Source: Leptidea sinapis
Taxonomy: Eukaryota > Arthropoda > Insecta > Lepidoptera > Pieridae
Assembly (NCBI RefSeq): GCF_905404315.1
Contig: NC_066279.1
Span: 1,624,501-1,688,500 of the forward strand
Reading direction: 5' to 3'
DNA: 64,000 bases
Shown here: positions 1-12,914 of the stretch, piece by piece
Layout of the letters: every line of letters starts with the position of its first letter
How positions within the stretch are numbered: the stretch's first letter is position 1
Notes under the pieces: model-generated
What the model was told of the DNA's origin: nothing
The model's database searches: none
What the model saw: only the letters and a program-made list of their open reading frames with translations
Position numbers and translations under genes: made by a program

Positions 1-2
1 AT

Positions 3-140
3 GCCGCGGCGAGACTTAAAGCCAAAGAAAAAGGTTATAAATATGTTTGGGTTCGAAATGGTCGTATACTAATGCGCAAGGACGATATTTCTGATTACAA
101 AGTAATAAAAAGCATAGACTTTCTTAGTAATTTAAGTTAG
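3..140 (+). CDS. LINE ORF1 C-terminus (partial, cut by window edge)
   Basis: An open frame (frame 3) runs from the window edge to a TAG at 138-140, 19 bases before the ORF2 ATG. Its end contains YKYVWVRNGRILMRKDD, the basic C-terminal segment typical of ORF1 proteins of insect jockey/CR1-type LINEs, which is related to the C-terminal domain of the FP25K-like family. ORF1 proteins of this kind are nucleic-acid binding partners of the retrotransposition complex. The N-terminal part lies outside the window. The position just upstream of ORF2 on the same strand supports the call. Confidence 0.7.
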   Translation, partial: AAARLKAKEKGYKYVWVRNGRILMRKDDISDYKVIKSIDFLSNLS

Positions 141-159
141 AGTGTAAGTTTCAATTAAT

Positions 160-3003
160 ATGTTATACCAGAATGTTCGCGGACTAAGAACCAAAACCCA
201 AGATGTTTACCGTAACATAGCAGTTAATAATTATGACATTATTATTTTGAGTGAAACCTGGTTGAATAGCTCAATCTCAAGTAGTGAATTGTTTGACACT
301 CGTTACACCATGTATCGAAGAGACAGAGAGACTGCAAAGCTTAACATTAAGTCTGATGGTGGGGGCGTTCTAATCGCTGTCAAGACCAATATAATTTCAA
401 ACAGAGTTTGTAACTGGGAAAGCGATTGTGAAGATTTGTGGGTGGTTGTAGATGTGCCCCATTTTAACAGTATACGCCATATAGCATTTTGTAGTATATA
501 TATTCCACCTCCTGTAAATAAGAAATTGTTCGATATTTTTTTAAATAACTGCAATAGAGTTTCAGAGCAACATAATATGTTAACATGTATAATTGGCGAC
601 TTTAATCTTAGCTGTATTTCATGGAATACATCTTTAAACCCAGCTGACTATAACATACCCCCAGCTCAGAGATTACTGGATTTTATATCAGGAAATGGCC
701 TGCGCCAATGTAACTATGTTCTTAATAATAGGCAAAAGATACTTGATCTTGTACTCGTAGATTTACCTGTATGTTCCGTCAGTTACTCTTATAATCCAAT
801 TAGTAATATTGATCCAATGCATCCCCCCCTTGAAATTAGTATTCCTTATACGAGACAACATAGACTTGCGACTAATACTTCAAACGAGTTGTACAATTTT
901 TATAAAGCCGATTATGATTCCATTAATGAGTACTTGAAGGGAATTGATTGGGATACGATATTGAACCGAGGTGATATAAATGAAATGGTTAAAGTATTCT
1001 ACGAGATCTTACAGGTTGCTATCACAGATTATGTTCCCTTAAAAAAAGTTAAAAGCAGTAGGTACCCTTCATGGATGAATCATAAGGTTGTAAAAAGAAT
1101 TAAAGAAAAACACAAAATGCTAAAACGATTTAAAAAATATAAAAATCCAATGGATGAAATAGAACTAAGACGGCTTAGTGATCGCTGTGAGAAAATTACG
1201 CGTGATGCCTATAAAAATTTTAATGAAGACCTGGAAAAGAAAATTCAGAAAAATCAAAAAGCATTTTGGACGTTCCTAAAGAGTAAATGTAGTAATTTTA
1301 ACTCATATCCAGCTGCAATGAGTAACGGAATTAAAACCTCAACTAGCGGATTGGAAATTTGCAATATGTTCTCTAGTTATTTTGCTTCGGTATATGATGA
1401 ATGAAATAGTTCTTGTAAGTTAGACTCATTATCTTATTTACGAAAGATTCTCTATCTGGACCTTAGTGAAAATCTTGCAGGCATAGAAATAAATCAGAAT
1501 GACATTTATAAAAAGCTGAAAAGTCTCGATATTGCAAAAGGTGCGGGACCGGACAATATACCACCGGCATTCATAAAAAATTGTGCATCAAGCTTAACTT
1601 CACCTTTATATCTTATTTTTAAAGCCTCGCTTAATTCGGGTAGTTTTCCAGCTTTATGGAAACAAGCAAAAGTTGTTCTAATATATAAGAGTGAAGACGT
1701 GAAAGACATACACAATTACAGGCCTATATCGATTCTTTCGGTTTTTGCAAAGATCTTTGAATCTTTAGTTTGTCCGACAATTCAAATGCATTTCAAACGT
1801 TTCATGCCTGAGCATCAACATGGATTTTTGCCAGGTAGGTCTACCACAACTAATTTGGTTAGTTTTACATCTTCATTATCAGAAGCTATTGACTCGCAGA
1901 AGCAGGTGGATACCATATATACCGACTTTAAAAAGGCATTTGATAAAGTTCCACATGGAGTACTCATTGGAAAATTATCATTATATGGGATTTCAGGCCC
2001 AGTGCTGAAGTGGCTTTCATCATACTTACAAGACCGTTCGTTTTATGTAGTCATTAATGGATTTAGCTCTTCAACTAATCTGGTAACATCAGGTATAACA
2101 CAAGGTTCACATCTTGGCCCAATTTTATTTAATATATTTGTGAACGACATTGTTTCTTGTTTTGAACACTGCACACCATATTTATATGCCGATGACTTAA
2201 AAATAACGAGAGCAATTTCTTCACCAAGTGATTCGATTCTTTTACAGGACGATCTAAATAAACTTACCAATTGGTGTGAATCTAATGGCATGCAACTCAA
2301 CTGCAGTAAATGTGTGCATATTAAATTTACTCGCAAAAATAATATCATTCCGACAAGGTATGAACTGTATGGTAATACTCTTAAAGAAGTTGAACTCATA
2401 AGGGACTTGGGTGTTATGCTTGATAGGAAATTGACTTATCTCTACCAAAAAGCGTCAAAATTATTAGGTTTTATTATGCGACAAGGTCGAAATTTTAAAG
2501 ATGCCAAAACAAAAATCTGTCTTTACAACAGCCTTGTCCGCAGTCATTTAGAGTATTGTAGCGTAGTTTGGCGCCCACATTATTCTACACACTACTTAAG
2601 ACTGGAGCGTGTGCAGAAAAGGTTCATGTGGCATCTATCATACTCAGCGAATATTAACAAAACGGTGGTGTCCTATAAAAAAAGATTAGAACACTTTAAC
2701 ATGATGACTCTTGAACAAAGAAGAGAATTTTTGGACTTAAAGTTTTTATATAAATTGCTAAGAAACAATTTAGACTGCCCCAGTTTACTACGTAAAATTA
2801 ATTTCCGAGTACCACGCAGATATCCCCGAACTGCAATTACTCCGGTCGTGCCTCCATGCACTAGAACAGTCTTTGGCGCCAACTGCACTATCCCTCGCTT
2901 GTGTAAAGTATATAATAAATTCAGTTCACTAATTGATATAAATTTTGATTCCCCTAACACTATTCGTAAATTAGTTATCAACAATCTAGTCAACCAGTTA
3001 TGA
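160..3003 (+). pseudogene. jockey/CR1-type LINE ORF2: endonuclease plus reverse transcriptase, broken
   Basis: One reading frame (frame 1) encodes an apurinic-type endonuclease followed by a reverse transcriptase. The endonuclease shows NVRGLR at the start, SETWLN near residue 31 and GDFN at about 595-606. The RT shows the fingers/palm block from NYRPIS, the F(K)KAFD aspartate motif and the catalytic YADD at 2185-2196. The frame is cut only by a TGA at 1402-1404, in the linker between the domains; the flanking frame stays open, so two ORFs of 414 and 434 residues appear. A second lesion is an in-frame loss of several residues around 2430-2445, between the LTY and KASK segments, where relatives have a short conserved loop. 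The C-terminus resembles Daphne/CR1-like insect LINEs. The element is a recently inactivated copy that cannot make a full ORF2 protein without readthrough. Confidence 0.85.
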
Positions 3004-3332
3004 GTGTGATAGATTACTTTGCTCTGTTAGTTATAACATAGGTAATATATTTTAATTAAAGATTAGTGTATTTTATTTTATTATATAATTTCTTAGCTTA
3101 GATTTAGATTTTTGTTATACTTAGTTGTATGTAATTAAAACGCTTATTATTTGTTTCTAACTATCCGTTAAACAATTCTCAATTGATTATTGCAGACTTT
3201 CAAATTTTTCATACTTTTTTTTCACCGGTTTTAGTTTTTAACTCACTTTTAGATTTGTAATAATGTATCGATAAGCGAAATTAGCATGTAGTGTTTACCT
3301 TTAAATGATTTTGCATACCCTGCACATGTAAT
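3004..3332. other. AT-rich spacer holding the 3' ends of two convergent retroelements
   Basis: No gene is visible. The plus-strand LINE and the minus-strand element both end here. There is no clear poly(A) tract or target-site duplication, so I could not fix either boundary. Confidence 0.5.
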
Positions 3333-4706
3333 TTATTTAATCAAAACAAATCTTATAACTATATTTACAATACTACGACTACATAAAATTAAAACTATCA
3401 TTACGGGGAAGCGTACCAAGAATACTGGCAGCATTATTGGGTTTCCAGTAGCCTTATTGAGGCGCGAAGATAGTATTTTGAACATTCTCCGCGCCTCTGG
3501 GCCCCACGGGCCAAGTGTCTCGACACCAAACGGCACAAAGATGTATGACTCACTGAGACCAACATATTTGCGACGCTTGCTGTTTTCGGCAGTCGAAGCA
3601 GCAGCCCCAGCACCAACTGACGTAACATGGACATGAGAAGGAGCCAGAGTGTCGACGCAAGTAGCGTCCCACACCAGCGCCCTTCCCCGTGCCCAAGCCA
3701 CCAGCGTCATTCCATCAGGACGCTTGCCATCGCGGCGGGTAATACCATTTGGCTCTAAAACAGCTGGTATATTAAGAGCGGCAAATGCCCTGCGGATGAC
3801 TTCATTAATGCTGGCGTGACGACTGATACGGCCTGCCGATTTTAGGCAGGATAACCCGTGGCGTCCAAGAGCATCTACCTGAACGCCACATCTACATTGA
3901 TGTGGTTCATTCAGTTTTATACCTAGCCGGAGTGATACGCATATTGACAATGTCATATTGTCAAGTAGCGTTCCAATCGTCGCAGAAGGCAAGGCTTGTA
4001 ACCATAAGCCCGACTCATTTTGTGTCACGGCCAAAAGACGAGCACGCTCTGTTATGTCAGTAGATGAGATCAATAGATCATCAAAGGCTGGCTTACAAAG
4101 AAGTGCGTCCCATGCTTTTTGACACTTTAAATCGTCTGGAAAATTTTGAATGTTTGCAATATTTAGCCAAGCATTGTTAGCTTCATTCAAATACACAATC
4201 TCTGAGTTACCTGGTACATGATTTACAATTCTAGTAACCAAAGGCTGCGCACTATGAACTGAAGATAGAAATGCTGGTAAGGCAACGCCCGAAATTTTGC
4301 GAGTACCCAAACCACCAAACCGTATCGGTAAAGAGGCTTGAGACCATGCACGATCTGTAAACGCGCAATTCAAAACGGTTTCTAAAATATTTTTAAGTGA
4401 AATATCAATCACATCAAGCAAATTTGGAAATTTCCATAACGGGCTAGACCTTAAGAGGTACGTAAATTTTGGAACAAATAAACAAGACCGAATAATAGTT
4501 AAGGCCATATGAGAATTAATTTTTAATAATCTGTCCGAAACATTATTAAATTTTTTAATGTGATCGTTTAAGATCGTTGGAATTGAAACAGGAAATAATG
4601 GAGCTCCAAGAAGGTCAAGTGAATTCTTATCCAAAACTTTAATATTGGGGGCCAGAACATTAAATTTATTGATAATATCAACCCGGTCTGAAATTTGGAA
4701 ATTAAT
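3333..4706 (-). pseudogene. RLE-type non-LTR retroelement, C-terminal half: RT thumb, CCHC motif, restriction-like endonuclease
   Basis: This continues the ORF at 4723-6243 after a frameshift near 4702-4706. The frame stays open to a stop at 3333. After an RT-thumb-like region comes a CxC...H...C cluster (CxC at 3888-3896), then KRPD at 3714-3725 and WDAT at 3660-3671. The order of CCHC, an (R/K)PD-type motif and a downstream catalytic Asp is that of the restriction-like endonuclease (PD-(D/E)XK fold) of R2, CRE, NeSL and related elements, which cut a specific target before target-primed reverse transcription. An upstream EP dipeptide with Glu also fits that fold. I cannot assign the clade. 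Confidence 0.75.
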
Positions 4707-4722
4707 TTAACTCAAGGCCGAT

Positions 4723-6243
4723 TTAGCTAAAACTTTCTATTACAACTTTCAAATCATCTAAAACAGAGTCCACTTCACCACCCAAAGTACCATCATCCAA
4801 GTACCAAACATTAAATTTTGATTTTAGTTTTGTTATGGCGGAATGAATGGCAAGGCTAAATATTGCTGGACCAAGAGGGTCGCCTTGCTGACAGCCAACA
4901 GAAGACCAAATATTATGATTTTTGAATAATAATTTGGATGGTTTACTATAACATTGCCAAATATAATGATATATTGAAGGAATTGAATTTTTAACTTCTC
5001 TCAGCAGAGCTCCCCTATCAACAGAGTTAAAAGCATTTTTCACATCTAATTTTAAAAAGACATCACCAGAGTTCTTCTCCAAAAAAGTTCGCGCAGCGTG
5101 GACTGCAGCTTCGCAACCACTTTTGCAGCCGAAACCCAACTGAGTTGGAATGAATTTAGTTGATAGGAAAGGAGAAATATGTTTACAACAAATTTTAGAA
5201 ACAAGGCGTCGAAATGTGCAGCCCACGGCTATAGGACGAATACCACCATCTTTTTTCTTAAGAGCACATATATTCGCACCATATAAAATTTCGGTAATTT
5301 CGGTATTAACCTTTCCAGAAAGCATGAGATTTACTAAGAGAACAATGTCCTCAAGCAACGCTCTACCCGCATCCCCTGTGGAAGGACATACCAGATCTTT
5401 CAGATGCTGGGGTGTCAGTCCATCGGGGCCGCCGGCAGAACCAGTCTTAAAGGACATTATTGCTTTTAGTACATCACCATCATTAGCCCGTAGATGATTA
5501 TCGGAAAAAGATGGTTCCGGAATAACACAATTAGCATCTGGTGATGGGTGTTTACTTTGTAAAGCCAAAAGTGTTTCATTTGAGTCGGGTGCCAGGATAT
5601 CATTTGAAAAAAGTATAGATGCAGCACCTTTCACGTCACCGTCATTAACTTTCTGTTCTACTTTTCGAAAAATGTTGAATTTTGAATTTTGGTTACTATT
5701 TAAAATATTGCCAAAGATATTTGGGTCAGAACAATTTGATTTTATTTTCTGTGTGAGTGAACTGTGGTCATCTTTTTTTGCATGTAAAGTTGAATATGCG
5801 AACATGAACAAATGCTCCCAACTATCTTTTGAATTTTGGTTGACTGTAGATTGAATGACTTTGGAGAGTGCAGTTGCAACAGTAATGCGAGCCCCTTTTG
5901 GAATTCGCTTTACTACTGGAACCGAATTCTTTAATTTTCCTAATAATTCCGAAAAATTTGTTGTAACATGATATGCGTTATTTGTCGAGGGCAAGGTGCT
6001 ATGATGTATATCCGAAACTAACGCGGAACTGTGCTTTTTACCGGTGTGAATTTTTAAGCCTCTTGCACCTCTAAAATAACGTGTAGGAGAGCATAGGTCA
6101 CATTTCACCAGATCACTGGCTTGGTTACAAACATTGTTTATGTTTAGATTATTATCACTCATTAATTCACTATTGGTCCATTTAACAGTCACTTCACACA
6201 CAAGCTCAGCTATTGGTCCTCGAATGACACGAACTGCGCGTTT
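4723..6243 (-). pseudogene. RLE-type non-LTR retroelement, N-terminal half: C2H2 zinc finger and reverse transcriptase
   Basis: The frame is open from a stop at 6244-6246 down to a TAA at 4723-4725. No ATG precedes the conserved part; the first is 13 codons after a GTG at 6199-6201, so a conventional start is absent or lost. Near the N-terminus one C2H2 zinc finger (CDLC ... H ... KH, about 6029-6102) is visible. The RT core follows, with KLDVKNAF, GCQQGDPLGP and the catalytic YLDD at 4792-4803. A TAA, a second TAA at 4702-4704 and a frameshift separate this from the downstream endonuclease half. A zinc finger before the RT and an RLE after it is the R2-like architecture, unlike the AP-endonuclease LINE beside it. 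Confidence 0.75.
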
Positions 6244-6736
6244 CTATGTGCAGAAGACAAATCTGAAAACAATAAATACCTTAGCAACTATATTAACAGG
6301 ACAAAAATACTTAGGAAATATACTATCCTAAAACATTGTGATGGGTAGCCACACCGACACACCAACACTTGTACCGATGCAGCACCACTTTCTGAGGCTG
6401 GGATGGGACAGCAAGCGCTGATTTGCAGCGAAAATAATCTGAAACAGAATTAAAATATGGATCAGTAGTATGTTCTGCGTGACAGCTCAATGACATCCAT
6501 CAATTTCCAACATGTAATTTAAATTGTTAATTGTTTAAGAAATATTTTTATGTAAAATCGCTGGTAGACCAATAAATAAATAAAAAAAAATCCTAATATG
6601 TAACATGACAAATATATTATAGCATTGATAATTAAGAATGAAATATTTTAAATGTAGGAAGTGAAATTTGATAGCAAATACTTTCTCATCAACAATGATT
6701 CAAAATTATATTTATTTACGCTCACTAATAATACAT

Positions 6737-6790
6737 AGTAATAGGTAGGGCGTATCAATTACCATCAGCTGAACGTCCTGCTTGTATCGT
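6737..6790 (+). repeat. family A repeat, 3' fragment
   Basis: This matches the 3' part of family A (GGGCGTATCAATTACCATCA then the AACGTCCTGCT block), which recurs 14 times in the window. The 780 bases between the RLE element and the mariner relic otherwise show no gene. Confidence 0.6.
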
Positions 6791-7026
6791 GCAAAACATG
6801 CATTTGTAGTTTAATATTTGGATAATAAAAGATATAAAAAAACCATTATATTACATGAGGTCAGTTCTGTACACTCTGTCTTCATTGTTCCTTAGTCTAC
6901 ACACAGAGAAAACACACTATTTTAATGTAGATACATTAAATTAGATCTACGTATTGTTATAGATTATTGATGTAGTAATCTTTATAGTTTGTCAATATAT
7001 AATACAGTGCTCGCTATTTGTAACTT

Positions 7027-7766
7027 AGGTCTTAGGAAAACACAAAAGTTCAAAGTTATTAACAAATTAACTTTAATTTATGGAAGAGGAGAACGAAAGA
7101 GCGCAAGGTCACCTGATATTAAGTGATCACCGCCGCCTACAATCTCTTTAACATAATACATGGAGCACACTAACAGTTTTTCACTTCTAGGTAATCGGAA
7201 CTATTTGAATTTCGAATGTTATATTTTTTGAAACGTTGCAAACTTCTTAGTAATAAAAAAAAATCTAACACACATCAAAGTTCTACGTACGCAACGAAAA
7301 TGGAATTAAGTCGAAAAGATTTTAGAGCGATGATTTTTTATGACGTTGACGTTGGTTAACCGCATTTTTTCATCTCAGCTACGGGTCCTATTTGCACAAT
7401 TCCACTTGAAGATCAAAAGAGTGCTAATTCCGAGTTGTTGTCTATCATTTGTATACATAGGGTGTAAAAAAAATACGCGAAAGACGACCGCGTTCTCCTA
7501 TATCATGACAACGCTTCCTCACATACGGCCAAGATTTAATGGGAGGTTTCACATATACCAATTCCGAAGAGGCAGTGATAGCGTTCAATTAGCACGTAGA
7601 AAACATGACTTCAGATCTGTGGTCCTCCTGTTTTAAAAAATGGTTCGATCGCATGAAAAAATGTTTAAAATGAAAAGGAAAGTATTTTGAAAAGCATTAA
7701 ACATAATATTTTGGTAATAACACTTTGTTTTTTTGAGTTACGCAAAACTTTTAGTGTGACCTACGT
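7027..7766 (+). pseudogene. mariner-type transposase relic, internally deleted
   Basis: At 7301 an ATG opens MELSRKDFRAMIFYDV, the N-terminus typical of irritans-like mariner transposases, then hits a stop. After an internal deletion, 7501-7530 encodes YHDNASSHTA, the block carrying the second catalytic Asp (7507-7509). The C-terminus follows at about 7638-7690 (WFDRMKKC ... KYFEK) with a stop inside it. The ends at about 7027 (TTAGGTC) and 7766 (GACCTA) look like degraded inverted repeats. The element is dead and also carries a family B insertion at 7078-7150. Confidence 0.65.
7078..7150 (-). repeat. family B LINE, 3' end
   Basis: This is the short 3' terminus of family B on the minus strand (T-rich start, then GGTCACCTG and AAGTGATCACCGCCGCC). 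It is 5'-truncated, as is usual for LINE insertions, and sits inside the mariner relic. Confidence 0.65.
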
Positions 7767-7767
7767 A

Positions 7768-8020
7768 CTAGAGGAATTAAAGCTTTTTGGAAGGTACCAT
7801 CGTGGTAGCTTTCAAGAGGTAGGTAGGCTTCCAGGACGAAACACACGTAAGGAAGCTCATTCCATAGCTTAGTTGTTGAAAGATGACTAGTCTTCTTAGA
7901 AAACAATAATGAAGCAACGACTGTACGCAACACCAAGTGATCGAGCTGTTCACAGAACACTGGATCCTCGACGGTGAACCATTTGGCGGCATGCCGTTGC
8001 ACCCTGGGGTGCACCAGACC
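7768..8020 (-). pseudogene. degraded LINE RT C-terminus related to family B
   Basis: The minus strand reads STTKLWNELP followed by a GTFQKAL segment, matching the RT C-terminus of family B (compare 24776-25165), with frameshifts and stops. It begins next to the right end of the mariner relic. Confidence 0.5.
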
Positions 8021-10383
8021 ATAGATGAGATATTATGTTGCTATGTCGGCTAAATGAACAATAAATTACTGAAGCAGAATGTATAATCCCATTAAATACG
8101 ACGTAGATACTAGATGAGCCATTAAGAAAAATACAAGTGGGTTTTCTGTGGCTAACGCGCAAACTTGAGCCTTTTGATTTCAAAATTCTATTTCGAATAA
8201 AAATCGTTCTCATTTGAAAGCTAATATGATGGAAAGCGTTCTTTACCACTCAAATTAGAAAACAAGCTTGATATTTTGAGAATACTTAAATAAACATTTC
8301 CTGTACACTTATCTGCGTAATCCCACCATGTCTCTCCTCACAGCGGGAGTAACACGTGCCTCGGTGATCCTGTGTTCCTAAACAAACAACAGGCATTATA
8401 TTTTATTATTTCGACAGTTTCATCGCAGATAAATGTGTAGTTTTATTGTTTAGCTCGCTTTTTGTAGTTCTAAGAAAATAATCGCTTGAACTTTGAACTC
8501 GGGAAGATGTTTTAGTTGTGACTATATTTATGTAGGGCCAAGGGTCTCTGATACTAAACATGTCAAGGTGTTTAATAGGATAGGATTACAAACGGACGTT
8601 TGGGCCACCTCATGATAATTGAAGCCTGATCTTGCAACACCAGAGTCACAAGAGATTTGCTTGTAGTTCTAGTATCAGTTTTTTTACGGTTTATAATAAT
8701 TTCACTGTCAAAATGTTATTAAGAACTCTAGTGGAGTTCTATCTTTATGCACCCCTATTGTAAGGATGGAAGAGAAAATTCTTTTTAGTTCATTAAGGAC
8801 TTCAACAGGTATCCAAGAGGTTTTGCTCATCAGTGTTAAAAAAATACGTTTGCGTGTCAAATAATAATCAAACATCTATATAATATGTTCAGTTTTTTTA
8901 AGTTTGAATGTGTCCGTGAGTCTTTCATGGACACCAGAGAATATGGCCCATACTCTCTTGTGACACTAGATAAATCACAAGTTCGTGGCTGAACTTATAA
9001 AGTGTGGAATAAACGTACCTACATATAAAATCGAATACTGAAAACACAATAATACGAACCAGGTGCTACAAGGTGGGAGTTAACGGTTCTAACTATTGCG
9101 TCACCGACGATTGCATGATGTTTTATGACTAGAAGTCATCCAGAAATTTTCAGATTCCTAGAACCATCCGGACGCGAAACAAATCATACAAATCTCAATG
9201 TTATTTCATTACTTCGTTTCTAAGATGTCTTCAATCATTTAAGAAACACATAAATGACGTCAAGCGCTCATAAATTATTACTGAAGAATTTGTTCGCGGG
9301 GATTTCCACAACTGTTTCTTGTAAGCATGTGTACTGTATGAGTGACTACGTATTTATACGATTAAATTTATCACGTATTGTTGCTGAAAACTGCTTTATT
9401 GTAAGGAGCTATTGTTTAAGCTCAATTTAACACCTCATTCAATGCAAAATTAGGGTATATGTATATATACCTACTTATTACATGGGAGTATGTTCAGAAA
9501 CTGCCTGGGAGATCGGTGCAATTCTGTTTAGTTACGTACGTCCGTTTTTATATATTGATAACTTTCTCCGGAGGTAAAAATAAAATTAATTTTAGGTAAC
9601 TATAGTTGGTAGATTTACTACAGTTGTTAACTATTTGTATGAAAAGTAGAGTCTATCATGAATATACGATTATAAATGTTCATTATAAAACCGAATTCAA
9701 TATTAATTTGACGCTAACATTCACAAATTGCGTACAAAATTTTTTGATAAAGATAGTTATAATATAGTCCCAGGCCGTCTTATCGTTTAGACAGTATAAT
9801 TTACTGTAGAGCCTTTTTTTGAGATTATGTATGAAAAAAGCTGACTTTTTATTATAAAAGTGAGAGATTTATTATACTTGTACATTGCTGACGTGAACCT
9901 TCTCACATCTGGCATAATCACGACCGTTTGCGACCTGTCATTCAAAGCTGCTCGTAGAGTTACTTCCGCGTTGAAATTTCACGCTCACATAAATTATTGA
10001 GCGAAAAAATCGACGTGGTTGGTGGTCCTATTGTCTGAAGAGAACAATTGTAAAGACTAAAATTCATGCATGTTGTGAATAGTTTTGAATTTTTGATGAT
10101 ATTTAAGGCAACAGGAACTAAATGTGCTTGCAAACGAACTTTACTTTTATTGCAATAAATGGCTACAATATTGTAAGTTTTTATTACGAATTCTTAAGAA
10201 AGTATTAAAAATTTCTTCGACTTTCAAACCAGCTCTGCTAAAACAACTAAAACACTCGATTTCTTCTTATATCGCGTCATTATTTGTCATTATGTTGGTA
10301 ATGTACCGTCGTTGGTTCTTATTACGTCTGCAAATTATCAAGTAAATTCTTAAATTTTGTGAAAATCACGTCCGTTACATATA
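8021..10383. other. no gene seen; one family D fragment
   Basis: AT-rich sequence with no credible coding frame or splice pattern. At 9765-9830 a minus-strand family D remnant can be read (TCCCAGGC ... CAGAGCC order). Confidence 0.45.
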
Positions 10384-10614
10384 TTTTTTTATGACAATAA
10401 GGGACGAGACGAGCAGGACGTTCAGTTGATGGTAATTGAAACGCTCTGGCCATTATAATGCAGTATTGCTATGGATTCTTGAAAATCAAACTCATTTGCC
10501 CAGTAATTTCACTAGCTCTTCCGACCGGAAAACAATAATACTTACACATGGCAGTAAAACGCCGTTGTGGTACCCCTAATCTAGCTGGTATTCTGTGCAA
10601 AGAAGCCTGCCACT
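10384..10614 (-). repeat. family A repeat, old copy
   Basis: T-rich start, then AGGGACGAGACGAGCAGGAC, the order of family A reversed, ending near GCAAAGAAGCCTGCC. It is shortened and diverged from the other copies. Confidence 0.75.
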
Positions 10615-12714
10615 TTCATTTTATGAACCCGGGAAAGCACGGGGCACATAGATGAATTCAGGTGAAGTGAACAGCGTATCAAAAAGGGACAGAGTCGCTG
10701 GTCAATACTACCATTGTAATATTAGGAGCAGATCATTGAAGTTGATGATACATCACACGGGATATGCGAAACGTTATATAATAATTGATACCAGGTTACT
10801 GCGGAAACTATGATTTTCGCAATCCTAAAGAAAAGCTAACTCTATTCTTATTGCTATAAAGTTCAAAATGATGTCTAATAATGACCCTGGGGTCCCAAAT
10901 ATGGCCCACTTTCGCTAAACATCCGTTTGAAATGAGACCGATGGTTTGTTTAATGCGATTTTCGGCAATAGTAACGTTCGGTACACAGAGGATTAAATGA
11001 TAAAATATGTCTTGAAATACATTTAAATATCATTGGTATTGCAGTAGAATAGTCATAAATCAAACAGATTGTAAGGAATAGTAATTCACTGCCTACGGAC
11101 AAACGTGATGTAAGGCGAACGTTCTTATGCATTGTCATCATAATATTTACTTTTAAGGTTGGTAAATTCTGAAACAACATTTGCCGACTCACTAACAATT
11201 GTTGGTAATTATTACTGTATGCGCCCCTGAATAAAACACATTAGTAAAGTTTCAATAATTTTTAATCTATTCTCTCTTAAGATGTAATATTAATAAGGAG
11301 TTTAAGTTATTTTAGAGTTTATAAGAAATTGGAGAAATATTTAGCAAATTGGTCAATGATCTAAATCCGTGTTTTGCGTGTCTTAAGAAGCATTCCTTCG
11401 AAAAAAGCTGTTGTTTGCTCAAGTCTAGCATTTCCAAAATATGGTTAAATTTTCTTACACACTACGAAATTACTACGATACGACCCCAATCATGTCGCAC
11501 ACCCTTTACGTGTTGATGAGATAACAAAACGGGTCTCGGGATGCCCAGCAGAAGTGATAGCTTTAAATAATCTAAGTTTAACAATCAAATATTGAAATTG
11601 TTTAACTTGAGAAATGCTTAGGTTATATAAAATTACGTATTTAATGTATATTAATATGATCATGTAAAGAAAGGTTATTTATTAATAACATGTTTTATTT
11701 ATTATAGATTTTTTTTTCTATTTCTTACATAAGAATTTTGTGTATGGACATAATTAGTATTACTATTTAATCCTATAAAACCCTTCCCTATAAATCCCTG
11801 GTTTTCCTTCCTTAAGATGTTATCACTTCAAAAATAATATTCTTGCATCTATTTCTTTAATTTACAGATACACTGGTCGTTACTTAATTATATTATACAC
11901 ATTTTTACTTCAGTCCTAGTTTAAATATTTTTTCACATCAAAATTTCATTAAAAATATACTTTATTGAAGTAATGATCTATGTTATTCAAAAAAGAAATA
12001 TGTCAGACCTGGGAAATAAAGAACAAAGAAGGAGAAATTGTATTAAGAATTTGATGGTTTTAGTCCTTTATTATATTTTTATGTGACTATTTATATGTGT
12101 GGAAATATGCTCCCTCAGAAATCAAAATTAATTTTTTCGGCATGGCATTTACATATTTGTTAAACTAAGCCAATCATTTCATTACATTTATTTATTCCTC
12201 TGTATTTTATACCTATATATAAGAAGGGGAGAGAATTTAAATGACCGCGGAAATCAAGATCGTTAAAGGTTGCAATAATTTGGCGAAACTTTAACAACTC
12301 GCAATGGATTTGACATTGGACGTCTCAGGACGTATCTCCGACTCTGTTGCGTTGTGGACCGGGCTCACGCCCGAGGCCACTGCATGTAGGTCAAGTATTA
12401 TGCGATTCAGTATTGTATTTCTGGTGTATTACGATGCAGCAGGTATGAGGTCTGTAGATGCCCATATGTACTATTTGACCAGCACGTTCTTCATCATAAT
12501 TTTCTATGGGTCCGTACCCGCATGGTAAACAAAGGAAAGAAACACTATTACTAAGATTCTTTTTTTTTATTTTCTGTTGCAAAAATTAATTTAACAAGAC
12601 ATTTGTTCATATTTATTTGTTTTGCTGAGACATCTTCTCCATGTGGAACACCCCATATTATTTAATTTTAATCAGTTTTATGACTTGTGTGTTGACTTGT
12701 TGTTCATGATTTAA
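10615..12714. other. no gene seen
   Basis: AT-rich. The open frames at 10950-11198 and 12304-12582 show no recognisable domain, no splice support and no consistent composition. Confidence 0.45.
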
Positions 12715-12885
12715 AATAGTGGCAATGAGTTTCTTGCTACTTCTTCTCATTAGCTCAACCCTTTCCGAAGTAGCAGTAGATTCAATAAGAAAATATTTTT
12801 TTATGACATTCATAAATGTCATTTCCGAGACCTACATGCAAGTTATTGTGATTTGATTTAATTTGTCTGACAGTATAAAAGGAAG
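12715..12885 (+). repeat. family H LINE 3' end
   Basis: It contains GAGTTTCTTGCTACTTCTTC and a TGATTTGATTT tail. The same block recurs at 55530-55685 and, diverged, at 38030-38195. The TTTGA-type tail is typical of CR1/Daphne-like LINE 3' ends. Confidence 0.65.
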
Positions 12886-12914
12886 ATTTTTTTCGATTAA
12901 AGCCCTACCTTGCA

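Noticed and set aside
12304..12582. Overlapping frames on both strands
   Set aside because: No recognisable content, no splice support and likely chance in a slightly GC-richer patch.
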